From: Clostridiales bacterium UBA3758
GTDB taxonomy: Bacteria > Bacillota > Clostridia > Oscillospirales > Oscillospiraceae
Assembly: GCA_002371675.1 (NCBI GenBank)
Contig: DFGE01000011.1
Span: 1-44,704, forward strand
Reading direction: 5' to 3'
DNA: 44,704 nt
Part shown: positions 1 through 7,092 of the stretch, piece after piece
How the letters are laid out: the number at the start of each line of letters is the position of its first letter
How positions within the stretch are numbered: the stretch's first letter is position 1
Program-made: the position numbers and the translations under genes
Notes under the pieces: generated by a model
Databases searched by the model: none
Told to the model about the DNA's origin: nothing
What the model saw: only the letters and a program-made list of their open reading frames with translations

Positions 1-21
1 TGCGGTTGGCAAACCTTTCGG

Positions 22-94
22 GCCCCTTCAGGGGCTGCTAGTAACAGGCCCTTCTAGGGCCTAATCAAGCCTCCGGCTTAGCCGGAGGTCTTGA
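22..94. repeat. Cluster of three consecutive hairpins at the left edge
   Basis: Three stems follow each other. One is GCCCCT/AGGGGC around 22-36, one is AGGCCC/GGGCCT around 47-62, and the third is CCTCCGGC-TTA-GCCGGAGG at 70-88, extended outside by TCAAG (65-69) and CTTGA (90-94). No T-run follows the third stem, so it is not a standard terminator. The density of stems in non-coding DNA suggests a structured RNA or a dispersed intergenic repeat that may begin left of the window. Confidence 0.5.
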
Positions 95-101
95 CTCAGT
101 C

Positions 102-135
102 GTTTTTCTCGCCGCTGGCGCGGCAACCGAAAAAC
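102..135. repeat. Nested hairpin element, copy A (upstream of kinase gene)
   Basis: An outer stem GTTTTTC (102-108) / GAAAAAC (129-135) encloses an inner stem GCCGC (111-115) / GCGGC (120-124) with loop TGGC and an unpaired AACC on the 3' side. The 22-nt core at 108-129 recurs at 5330-5351 with three transitions, while the outer arms differ in sequence but stay complementary. That pattern fits a structured RNA or a REP-like palindromic repeat. Function unknown. Confidence 0.55.
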
Positions 136-174
136 ATGACATATTATTAACCATTTTTTGCAGAACGAAAAATC

Positions 175-1881
175 ATGTCCCGGGTGATGCCGATGAAAGA
201 GAACGAACAACGTAAACCCACCTCGCTGCGTGTGCGCCTGCTTACGACGGTGCTGCTCTGCTGGGTGCTGCCGGTGCTGCTGATGATGGGCATCGCGAAC
301 TATCTTCTTGCGAGCAATTTCGAGCGCTCCATGCGCCAGCAAATGCAGATCAGCGCGGAGAACGCGATGGAGAAGCTCGACCTAAGGCTGGAAAACCTCT
401 TCACCTCCTCCAAATCCATCAGTTATGACGGTGAGGTGCGAAGTGCATACCGCAGCTACGAGCAGGACGGTGACAGCGCCGCGCTCTACCAGCGCGTCAT
501 GGACTATCTGACGCTGCATTTTACGCGCACGGACGCCATCCCCGCGACCTTCCTCAGCTTCCGTGAGCTTCCTTCGCTGCACCCCTATGTCACCAATCGC
601 TCGAATTACGGCTACGCTGTCCAGCGCGATTACCGCGACGCAGTGGAGGCGGAGCTGCTCGAACGTATGGCGGAGGAGGACACGAGGATCGTTTTTACCG
701 CGCACAACGGCGAGCTCTATCTGGCGCGGAACCTTCTCAACAGCAAGTTCGAACCCTATGCCATGGCCGTTCTGCTTTGCGACCGGGAGCAGCTCTTCCA
801 GTCGCTCGACGCGCTGCGCCCCCTTTCCGACGCCACGCTTGTCATCGACGAGAGCCTTGTGCTGCGCCCCGACGGCTCGCTGCAGACGCTGGAGGCGGGG
901 GAGAGCGTAGCCGCGGGCGATCTGCAGTACGCCTTCGAGCGCGACGGGCATACGATCCGCCTCTCTGTCGCGCTGCATCGCTTCAGCCTCTGGACAGATA
1001 CGCCGCAGCTCCGTTTCTGGATGCTCGCGGTACAGCTGCTTGCGCTTCCGCTGCTGCTGGTGGTGCTGCTGGTCTTCCATCACAGCGTCACGAAGCCTAT
1101 GGAGACCCTTTCGGAAGCCAACGCCCGCCTGCAGGGCGGTGAGCGGGGCTTCCAGATCACGGAAAAGGCGAGCAGCAAGGAGTTTGCCGCGCTTTACGAA
1201 CAGTACAATGAGACTTCCCGCGTGCTGAAGAATCAGTTCGAGCGATCCTATCAGGAGCAGCAGGCGCTGCAGGAGGCCAAAATGAAGGCGCTGCAGTCGC
1301 AAATCAACCCCCACTTCCTCAACAACACCCTCGAGGTCATTAACTGGGAGGCGCGCCTGGCAGGGAACGAGCGGGTCAGCGCCATGATCGAGGCGCTCTC
1401 CACCATGATGGACGCTACGCTCAATCGCGACGGACGCAGCATGATCCCGCTGCGCGAGGAGCTCGTCTATACCGACGCCTATCTTCTCATCATCCGGGAG
1501 CGTCTGGGCGACAGGCTGGAGGTCCGGCGGGAGATCGACGAGAGCCTTCTCGAGCTGCCCGTCCCGCGCCTCATCCTGCAGCCCATCGCGGAAAACGCCG
1601 TGGAGTACGACATCACGCCGAACCGCGGGGGCGTCCTGCTGCTGCGCGCCCGCAGGGAAGGGGAGAACATGCTCCTCGAGGTCGAGCACAGCGGGAGAAT
1701 GAGCAAGGAGGACGAGAAGACCATCCGCGAGCTGCTCTCGTCCCCTGCGGAGCGCTCGGGGCACTTTGGCCTGCGCAACGTTGTGCAGCGCCTGCGGCTG
1801 CTCTACGGCGAGAGAGCCAGCCTGCAGATCGTCCAGAAGGATGAGAGCACCGTCCTGGCCCGCGCCTGTTTCCCGCTTTGA
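175..1881 (+). CDS. YesM-type sensor histidine kinase
   Basis: 568-residue membrane kinase that should sense an extracellular (probably sugar-related) signal and phosphorylate the YesN-type regulator at 5429-6160. Transmembrane segments lie near residues 24-46 and 280-300, with an extracellular sensor domain between them. A HAMP-like segment follows, then a His_kinase (PF06580-type) block with the phosphoacceptor His380 in QINPHFLNN, and an ATPase domain with N-box Asn474 (IAENAVEY) and a GHFGLRN box near 530-535. The usual DxG of the G1 box is replaced by EHSGRM, so ATP binding may be altered. The start is uncertain: ATG 175 has no clear ribosome site, and in-frame ATGs at 187 and 193 follow a GGGTG. 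Kinase, binding protein, permeases and regulator form the standard layout of a CUT1 sugar locus. Confidence 0.9.
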   Translation: MSRVMPMKENEQRKPTSLRVRLLTTVLLCWVLPVLLMMGIANYLLASNFERSMRQQMQISAENAMEKLDLRLENLFTSSKSISYDGEVRSAYRSYEQDGDSAALYQRVMDYLTLHFTRTDAIPATFLSFRELPSLHPYVTNRSNYGYAVQRDYRDAVEAELLERMAEEDTRIVFTAHNGELYLARNLLNSKFEPYAMAVLLCDREQLFQSLDALRPLSDATLVIDESLVLRPDGSLQTLEAGESVAAGDLQYAFERDGHTIRLSVALHRFSLWTDTPQLRFWMLAVQLLALPLLLVVLLVFHHSVTKPMETLSEANARLQGGERGFQITEKASSKEFAALYEQYNETSRVLKNQFERSYQEQQALQEAKMKALQSQINPHFLNNTLEVINWEARLAGNERVSAMIEALSTMMDATLNRDGRSMIPLREELVYTDAYLLIIRERLGDRLEVRREIDESLLELPVPRLILQPIAENAVEYDITPNRGGVLLLRARREGENMLLEVEHSGRMSKEDEKTIRELLSSPAERSGHFGLRNVVQRLRLLYGERASLQIVQKDESTVLARACFPL

Positions 1882-1934
1882 CTGCGTTTGCCCTGCGATG
1901 CACAAGTCCAGACAAGAAAGGACAATGCCCGCTC

Positions 1935-1964
1935 TTGTGAAAGCGCACAAAGATCTCCTATAAT
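1935..1964 (+). promoter_or_regulatory. Sigma-A-type promoter of the binding-protein gene
   Basis: TTGTGA (1935-1940), an 18-bp spacer and a perfect TATAAT (1959-1964). It lies between the kinase gene and the binding-protein gene, so the transport genes have their own transcript. Confidence 0.7.
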
Positions 1965-1972
1965 GTAGGCAG

Positions 1973-1992
1973 TGTGAAACGGATAATTCACA
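1973..1992. promoter_or_regulatory. Inverted repeat over the predicted transcription start
   Basis: TGTGAA (1973-1978) and TTCACA (1987-1992) form a perfect inverted repeat 8 bp apart, starting about 9 bp after the -10 box. The position suits a repressor operator or a short 5'-leader hairpin. No LacI/GntR-type regulator gene is in the window to pair with it. Confidence 0.4.
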
Positions 1993-2018
1993 AACTACAC
2001 AAAAAAGGAGCGTTCAAA

Positions 2019-3353
2019 ATGAAAAGAATCCTTGCCCTGATCCTTGCGGTACTCATGGTCTTCGCACTGTGCGCCTGCGGCCAGGCCCAGGCTCCCGCCG
2101 CCGAAGCCCCCGCTGCCGAAGCGCCGGCCGCCGAGGCTCCTGCCGCTGAAGAACCCGCAGCTCCCGCTGCCGAAAGCGTCACCCTGAATGTCGTCACCTC
2201 CTACGGCGGCGACGACGGCAACCGCGCCAACTTCGAGGCCGCTGTCAAGGCCTACGAAGAAGCCACCGGCAACAAGGTCAACGACGGCTCCGCCACCTCC
2301 AACGAGGAGTGGAAGGCCAAAGTCCTGACCGACTTCGAGACCGGCTCCGAGCCCGACGTGCTCTTCTACTTCACCAACGCCGACGCCGAGCCCTTCATCA
2401 GCTCCGGCAAGGTCGTCTCCATCGAGGAGATCCGCGCCGAGTATCCCGACTACGCCACCAACATGAAGGACAGCATGATGGCTGTCGCCTCCGACGGCAA
2501 GCAGTACGCCGTCCCGTCCTCCGGTTACTGGGAGAACATGTTCGTCAACAAGAAGGTCCTTGAGGACTGCGGCGTGGCCGTCCCCGGCCCCGACTACACC
2601 TGGGATCAGTTCCTGGCCGACTGCCAGACCATCAAGGACGCCGGCTATACCCCGATCGCCTGCTCCCTGTTTGAGGTCCCCCACTACTGGTTCGAGTTCC
2701 TGGTCATGAACAACGGCACCGTTGAGAATCATCTCGACATCCCCGCCTCCGTGGACGACGAGACCGGCGCGAAGTGGGTTGCCGCTCTCAACGACTTCAA
2801 GGCGCTCTATGACGCCGGCTTCTTCCCCGAGAACACCCTGACCGCTTCCGACGCTGAGACTGTCGAGATGTTCAACCAGGGCGAGGCTGCCTTCCTGATC
2901 GACGGCTCCTGGAAGGTCGGTTACTTCACCGGCAATGCGGCCGATCTGAATGACTTCGCCATCGCTTACGTGCCCGGCAAGGGCGAGCGCAGCGCCTCCG
3001 AGGCCATCGGCGGCATCTCCATGGGCTATTTCATCACCCGCAAGGCCTGGGACGATCCTGCCAAGCGCGCCGCCGCTGTGGCTTTCGTCTCCCTGCTCAC
3101 CTCCGACGAGGTGCTCTCCACCTTCGTCACCACTGAGGTCACCGCTCTGGTCAACGGCGCCAAGCCCGCCGGCCTGAACCCGCTGCAGCAGTCCGCTGCC
3201 GACACCAACGCCAACATCACCGCCATCGCCGGCGCTGTGCAGGATCTGCTCACCGCCGAGGCCCGCGGCGACCTGTTCTCCAACATCCAGAACGTCGTCA
3301 CCGGCAAGATGACGCCGGAAGACGCCGTCGCCTCCGCCCTCGCTCTGAACTGA
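2019..3353 (+). CDS. ABC transporter extracellular solute-binding lipoprotein (family 1)
   Basis: 444-residue lipoprotein that should capture a sugar outside the membrane and hand it to the two permeases downstream. The start at ATG 2019 is set by the strong AAAAAAGGAG ribosome site at 2001-2010; an upstream in-frame GTG at 1974 lies inside the inverted repeat and has none. A signal peptide ends in a lipobox with the lipidated cysteine at Cys20 (FALCAC). It is followed by a low-complexity Ala/Pro/Glu linker (about residues 22-52, repeated APAAE) that probably tethers the domain through the wall. The mature part has family-1 hallmarks, such as FETGSEPDVLFY early and GEAAFLIDGSWKVGYF later. Codon use is strongly GC-biased, as in a highly expressed gene. 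Family is clear; substrate is inferred only from the rhamnose genes nearby. Confidence 0.93.
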   Translation: MKRILALILAVLMVFALCACGQAQAPAAEAPAAEAPAAEAPAAEEPAAPAAESVTLNVVTSYGGDDGNRANFEAAVKAYEEATGNKVNDGSATSNEEWKAKVLTDFETGSEPDVLFYFTNADAEPFISSGKVVSIEEIRAEYPDYATNMKDSMMAVASDGKQYAVPSSGYWENMFVNKKVLEDCGVAVPGPDYTWDQFLADCQTIKDAGYTPIACSLFEVPHYWFEFLVMNNGTVENHLDIPASVDDETGAKWVAALNDFKALYDAGFFPENTLTASDAETVEMFNQGEAAFLIDGSWKVGYFTGNAADLNDFAIAYVPGKGERSASEAIGGISMGYFITRKAWDDPAKRAAAVAFVSLLTSDEVLSTFVTTEVTALVNGAKPAGLNPLQQSAADTNANITAIAGAVQDLLTAEARGDLFSNIQNVVTGKMTPEDAVASALALN

Positions 3354-3379
3354 AGGACCGAATAAACACAGCTTTCCAA

Positions 3380-3410
3380 GGGCTGCTGCGAATGCAGCAG
3401 CCCTTCCTTT
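3380..3410 (+). terminator. Hairpin between binding-protein and permease genes
   Basis: GGGCTGCTGC (3380-3389) and GCAGCAGCCC (3394-3403) around a GAAT loop, followed by TTCCTTT. The perfect 10-bp stem and modest T-rich tail suggest partial termination or 3'-end protection, which would keep the binding protein more abundant than the permeases. Confidence 0.7.
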
Positions 3411-3448
3411 AGCCCCAATGTGTTTTCCGCGATTGAAAGGAGTAAGCC

Positions 3449-4375
3449 ATGAACTCCATGATCTATAAGAAGAAGACACCGCTGCTGCTCTTTCTGGTTC
3501 CGGCCTTCCTCTTCCTGGCAGCCTTCCTCTTTTACCCCTTTGTCCAGAACATCATCAACACCTTTATGAAGATCGGCGGCCTCGGCCGCGCGGCGGAAGG
3601 GCTCAACACCCCCTGGTATGAGAACTACATCCGACTCTTCACCGACCCCTATATGAGGGTCGCCATGAAGAATACGCTGGTTCTCATCCTCTGCACGATC
3701 GTCTTCCAGGTGGGGATCGCGCTGATCCTCGCGCTGCTCGTGGACGGGATCCGCGTCGGCGCGCAGTTCTTCCGCACGGTGTACTTTTTCCCCATCGTCA
3801 TCTCCGCCACCGCCCTCGGCCTGATGTTCAACCTCATCTTTCTCTACAAGGGCGGGATGGTCAACCAACTCCTGCTGAGCCTTGGCCAGCTGGAGACGGA
3901 TGTGCGCCCGAACGGAAAGGTGATCGTCTACTGGCTCGACTGGAAGGATCAGGCCCACTTTCTCTTTACGATGCTTATGCCCGTTATGTGGCAGTACGTA
4001 GGCTTTTATTTCGTCATCATCGTGACCGGCCTCAACAACATCTCCCCGGATCTTTTTGAGGCTGCGGCGCTTGACGGCGCGGACGGCTGGAACCGTACGC
4101 GCTATATCACGCTCCCGCTTCTGCGCAACGTCCTGTGCACCTGCCTTGTACTCGCCATCACCGGCGCGCTCAAGGTCTTCGATCTGCCCTGGGTCATGTT
4201 CGGCGCGGGCATGCCGGAGAACCAGGGCTGGCTCACCGGCACCTATATGTACGACCAGACCTTCAACAAGATGAATGTAGACTACGGCTCGACGATCGCC
4301 GTGCTGATCGTAGTGCTGGGCGTGGTGCTCTCCAATATATCCAACCGCGTCTTCAAGCCCTCGGAAGATCTGTAA
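3449..4375 (+). CDS. Carbohydrate ABC transporter permease (MalF/UgpA type)
   Basis: 308-residue inner-membrane permease, first of the two channel subunits of a CUT1-family importer. Six or so hydrophobic segments are visible, beginning with LLLFLVPAFLFLAAFLFYPF near the N-terminus. The ATPase-docking EAA loop is recognisable near residue 205 as LFEAAALDGADGWNRTRYI. The start at 3449 is supported by AAAGGAG at 3436-3442. It lies 13 bp before the second permease and shares its transcript. No ATP-binding subunit is encoded here, which is common in Firmicutes where one MsmK-type ATPase serves many CUT1 systems. Confidence 0.93.
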   Translation: MNSMIYKKKTPLLLFLVPAFLFLAAFLFYPFVQNIINTFMKIGGLGRAAEGLNTPWYENYIRLFTDPYMRVAMKNTLVLILCTIVFQVGIALILALLVDGIRVGAQFFRTVYFFPIVISATALGLMFNLIFLYKGGMVNQLLLSLGQLETDVRPNGKVIVYWLDWKDQAHFLFTMLMPVMWQYVGFYFVIIVTGLNNISPDLFEAAALDGADGWNRTRYITLPLLRNVLCTCLVLAITGALKVFDLPWVMFGAGMPENQGWLTGTYMYDQTFNKMNVDYGSTIAVLIVVLGVVLSNISNRVFKPSEDL

Positions 4376-4388
4376 AGGAGGCGCAGAG

Positions 4389-5246
4389 ATGAACCGCAAA
4401 AAACGCAGCATCAGCCAGACGCTGACCTATATCGCGCTCGGCCTCTGGGCGCTCACCACGATCTACCCCTTTATCTGGGTCATCCTCAACTCCTTCCGCA
4501 AAAAGGGGCTCATTCTCACGGATTCCTTCTCCCTCCCGCTGGGCGACGCCTTCACCTGGGAAAACTACCTCACCGCCTGGCAGCGCGCCGACTTCAAGAA
4601 CGCCTATCTCAACAGCTTCCTGATCTCCGGCACGGTCACGGTTGTGGTCGTGGTGCTGGCGGGCCTCGCGGCCTACGGCCTCGTGCGCTACCGTTTTCCC
4701 GGCCGCAGCCTGCTCTACAGCCTCGTGATGGCAGGCATGATGTTCCCGGTCTTCTCCACGATCATCCCCGTCTTCCGCATGGAGGCCATGATGGGCATTG
4801 CCGGCACCGGCAACCGCTGGCTGAGCCTGCTGGCGGTGATCCTCCCGCAGATCGCAGGCAACCTCTGCTTTGCCATCATCATCCTCATGGGCTTCATCCA
4901 GTCGGTCCCGATCGAGCTGGAGGAGAGCGCCTATCTCGACGGCTGCAGCGTGCTGCAGATCTATTTCCACATCATCATCCCCGCGGCAAAGTCCTCCTTC
5001 GCTACGGTCGCCATCTTCGCATTCCTCTGGAGCTATAACGATCTCTTTACCCAGTCTTTCTTCCTGCGCTATCCGCAGGAGCGCGCGATCACGGGTCTGC
5101 TCAACGAGATCAGCTCCCAGGCAGGCGTCAACTACGGCCTCATGGCGTCCTCTGTGGTGCTGGTCGTGATCCCGGTGCTCCTGGTCTATGTCCTGCTGCA
5201 GAAGCACATCGTCAAAGGCTTGACGGCCGGCGCGATCAAGGGCTAA
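4389..5246 (+). CDS. Carbohydrate ABC transporter permease (MalG type)
   Basis: 285-residue second channel subunit of the same importer. Hydrophobic helices run along its length, and the EAA loop is visible near residues 177-187 (ELEESAYLDGCSVLQIYF). The ribosome site AAAGGAG at about 4374-4380 overlaps the end of the preceding gene, so the permeases are probably made in equal amounts. The product should pair with the 3449-4375 permease to move sugar delivered by the lipoprotein. Substrate cannot be read from sequence; the convergent rhamnose genes suggest L-rhamnose or rhamnose-containing oligosaccharides. Confidence 0.93.
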   Translation: MNRKKRSISQTLTYIALGLWALTTIYPFIWVILNSFRKKGLILTDSFSLPLGDAFTWENYLTAWQRADFKNAYLNSFLISGTVTVVVVVLAGLAAYGLVRYRFPGRSLLYSLVMAGMMFPVFSTIIPVFRMEAMMGIAGTGNRWLSLLAVILPQIAGNLCFAIIILMGFIQSVPIELEESAYLDGCSVLQIYFHIIIPAAKSSFATVAIFAFLWSYNDLFTQSFFLRYPQERAITGLLNEISSQAGVNYGLMASSVVLVVIPVLLVYVLLQKHIVKGLTAGAIKG

Positions 5247-5256
5247 AATAGGATTG

Positions 5257-5398
5257 TTGATGTGCCAATTGATTCTTGCATCAGGCCGACAGCCTGTGCC
5301 GGTACATCAAAAAAAGAATCGCCAATTCGCTCGCTGCTAACGCGGCAACCGCGATATTTGGCTGATAATGCCCACCAAGTCATGCAAGAATGAATTGG
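5257..5398. repeat. Structured intergenic element with 17-bp terminal inverted repeat (contains copy B)
   Basis: CCAATTGATTCTTGCAT (5265-5281) and ATGCAAGAATGAATTGG (5382-5398) are complementary at 16 of 17 positions and enclose 100 bp. Inside is a nested hairpin whose 22-nt core (5330-5351) matches 108-129 at 19 positions. Its arms GCCAAtTCGC (5321-5330) and GCGAtatTTGGC (5351-5362) differ from copy A but remain complementary. A competing stem TTGATGTGCC (5257-5266) / GGTACATCAA (5301-5310) shares bases with the long one. It could be a MITE-like element or a switching leader for the regulator gene that starts 30 bp later. Confidence 0.55.
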
Positions 5399-5428
5399 TG
5401 GAGAAATAACAGGAAAGGGGGGAGCTGC

Positions 5429-6160
5429 GTGTACCGCGTGATGCTCATTGACGATGAGAGCCTCATCGTGGAAGGCCTGCGGAAGGTCGTCCGCTGGGCG
5501 GACTACGGCTGCGAAGTCGTAGCCACGGCGGAGGACGCCCGGAGCGGCACAGAGCTGATCCGCGAGAAGCAGCCGCAGATCCTCTTTACCGATATCCGCA
5601 TGCCCGGGCAGGACGGTCTGACCATGCTCGCCGGGCTGCGGAGCGAATTCCCCGATATGCAGGTCACGGTGCTGACGGGCTACCGGGATTTTGAGTACGC
5701 CCGGGAGGCGATCCGCCTCGGCGTGACGCGCTTTCTGGTCAAGCCCTCGCGCATGGACGAGATCCACGAGGCGCTCGCGGCCATGACGCAGCGGCTCGGC
5801 GCGCAAAGCGAAGGGGAGGATGGGGAGCAGAACCAGAACTCCGGCCGTTTCCTCGTGAAGAAGGCCATCGCCTATATGGACGAGCACCACGCCGAGAAGC
5901 TCACGCTCCAGGAGGTGGCCGATGCCTGCTACGTCTCGCAGTGGCACCTGTCGAAGCTGCTCAACCGCTATCAGGAGCAGAATTTCTACGATATCCTCAA
6001 CTCCCTGCGCATCGAGCACGCGAAAAAGCTGCTCGCAGACCCCAGCCTCCGCATCGGTGACATCGGAGAGACGGTCGGCTATTCCGACACCGGGCACTTT
6101 GCCCGCGTATTCAAGAAGCTCACCGGCCTGAGCGCTAACGAGTATCGCAACAGAATGTAA
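5429..6160 (+). CDS. YesN-type response regulator, AraC-family output domain
   Basis: 243-residue transcription factor, the expected partner of the kinase at 175-1881. The receiver domain starts at once (YRVMLIDDESLIVEGL), with the phosphoacceptor Asp55 in LFTDIRMPGQDG and the conserved Lys in FLVKPSR. After a short acidic linker comes a two-helix-turn-helix AraC domain, ending in the signature DTGHFARVFKKLTGLSANEY. The start is GTG 5429, because GGGGGGAG lies 5-6 bases before it and the receiver begins directly after; an in-frame ATG at 5390 sits inside the inverted-repeat element and has no ribosome site. It probably activates the transporter and perhaps the convergent catabolic operon. Confidence 0.93.
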   Translation: MYRVMLIDDESLIVEGLRKVVRWADYGCEVVATAEDARSGTELIREKQPQILFTDIRMPGQDGLTMLAGLRSEFPDMQVTVLTGYRDFEYAREAIRLGVTRFLVKPSRMDEIHEALAAMTQRLGAQSEGEDGEQNQNSGRFLVKKAIAYMDEHHAEKLTLQEVADACYVSQWHLSKLLNRYQEQNFYDILNSLRIEHAKKLLADPSLRIGDIGETVGYSDTGHFARVFKKLTGLSANEYRNRM

Positions 6161-6165
6161 GGAAA

Positions 6166-6215
6166 ATAAAAGCAGCAGGGGAAACTTCCCGGGAAGTTTC
6201 CCTTGCTGCTTTTAT
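6166..6215. terminator. Bidirectional terminator between convergent operons
   Basis: A 25+25 bp near-perfect palindrome with one mismatch, centred on CTTCCCGGGAAG. Its outer ends AAAAGCAGC / GCTGCTTTT give a T-run on both strands. It separates the rightward regulator gene from the leftward aldolase gene. Confidence 0.85.
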
Positions 6216-6231
6216 CGTTATGTGCCTGCGC

Positions 6232-7065
6232 TTATTCCTTCTCGTACAGGAACTTCTCCGGAAGCTCCACGCGGAAGTCCTTCGCCAGGGCGCGGAAGTC
6301 GTCGGGCGTGATGGTCTGGCGCTTGGCGCCGCCGGTCATGGAGATCACCTTCACGAGGATCTCAGCCGACTTTTCCACCGTGTGCATGAGCCCGAAGGTG
6401 AGGTCGAAGTCCTCGCCGGAGCAGAACATGCCGTGATGCGCCCAGATTGCCACGTCGTACTGCTTCATGAGCTCCGAGGTCGCCACGGCGATGGCGCGTC
6501 CGCCGGGAACCATCCAGGGAACGACGCCGACGCCGGAGGGGAAGACCACCGGGCACTCCGTCGCCATCTCCCAGAGCTCGCGGGTGAAGGCCTCGTCCGT
6601 CAGCGGGAGGACAAAAGTCAGCGCGATGGTGTTGGCCGGGTGGCAGTGGTAGATCACGCGATGCCTGCCGCCGGTAGCAGCCTTCTTGACCTCGTGGTTC
6701 ATCAGATGGGAGGGGAACTCGCTGGTCGGGCGGCCGCCGTTGACCAGACCCCAGACGACGCGGTACTTCTCGCCGCTCCCGTCGATCTCGCAGATGCAGC
6801 AGGAGTCCTCCGGCTGAGACTCAACGTTGCGGAAATACTTGCCGGAGCCGGTGGCGATGAAGAACTCGCCGGCCAGGCCGGGCACGGAGGTGCCGATGTC
6901 CTTCCACTCGCCGTCGAAGTGCAGATCGTCGCGCACTTCTTCCACTTCCTCGGGGCGCATGCGGTAGGTGAGGTTGCCGCCGTTGCGCTCGTGCCAGCCC
7001 TGGAGCCAGCCGTCGTTCGCCATACGCATATAGCCCTGCATGATCTTGGAATCCAATACTTTCAT
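6232..7065 (-). CDS. rhaD: Rhamnulose-1-phosphate aldolase
   Basis: 277-residue class II aldolase that cleaves L-rhamnulose-1-phosphate to dihydroxyacetone phosphate and L-lactaldehyde, the last step of the phosphorylated rhamnose route. Zinc ligands match E. coli RhaD (274 residues) one position off: His140 and His142 in YHCHPANT and His211 in AIWAHHGMF. Catalytic Glu116 is in SEFPSH, and the glycine-rich ERNGGNLTYR is near residue 26. ATG 7065 is chosen over an in-frame start at 7089 because AAGAAAGGA precedes it at proper spacing and the protein then aligns with the family. It is last of the three-gene leftward operon. No lactaldehyde reductase or dehydrogenase is nearby. Confidence 0.92.
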   Translation of the reverse strand: MKVLDSKIMQGYMRMANDGWLQGWHERNGGNLTYRMRPEEVEEVRDDLHFDGEWKDIGTSVPGLAGEFFIATGSGKYFRNVESQPEDSCCICEIDGSGEKYRVVWGLVNGGRPTSEFPSHLMNHEVKKAATGGRHRVIYHCHPANTIALTFVLPLTDEAFTRELWEMATECPVVFPSGVGVVPWMVPGGRAIAVATSELMKQYDVAIWAHHGMFCSGEDFDLTFGLMHTVEKSAEILVKVISMTGGAKRQTITPDDFRALAKDFRVELPEKFLYEKE

Positions 7066-7092
7066 GATCGTATCCTTTCTTCCTGTCAAGTT

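Noticed and set aside
91..147. TTGACT plus TATTAT as promoter of the kinase gene
   Set aside because: The spacing is 45 bp, and the hexamer at the correct distance from each is not promoter-like.
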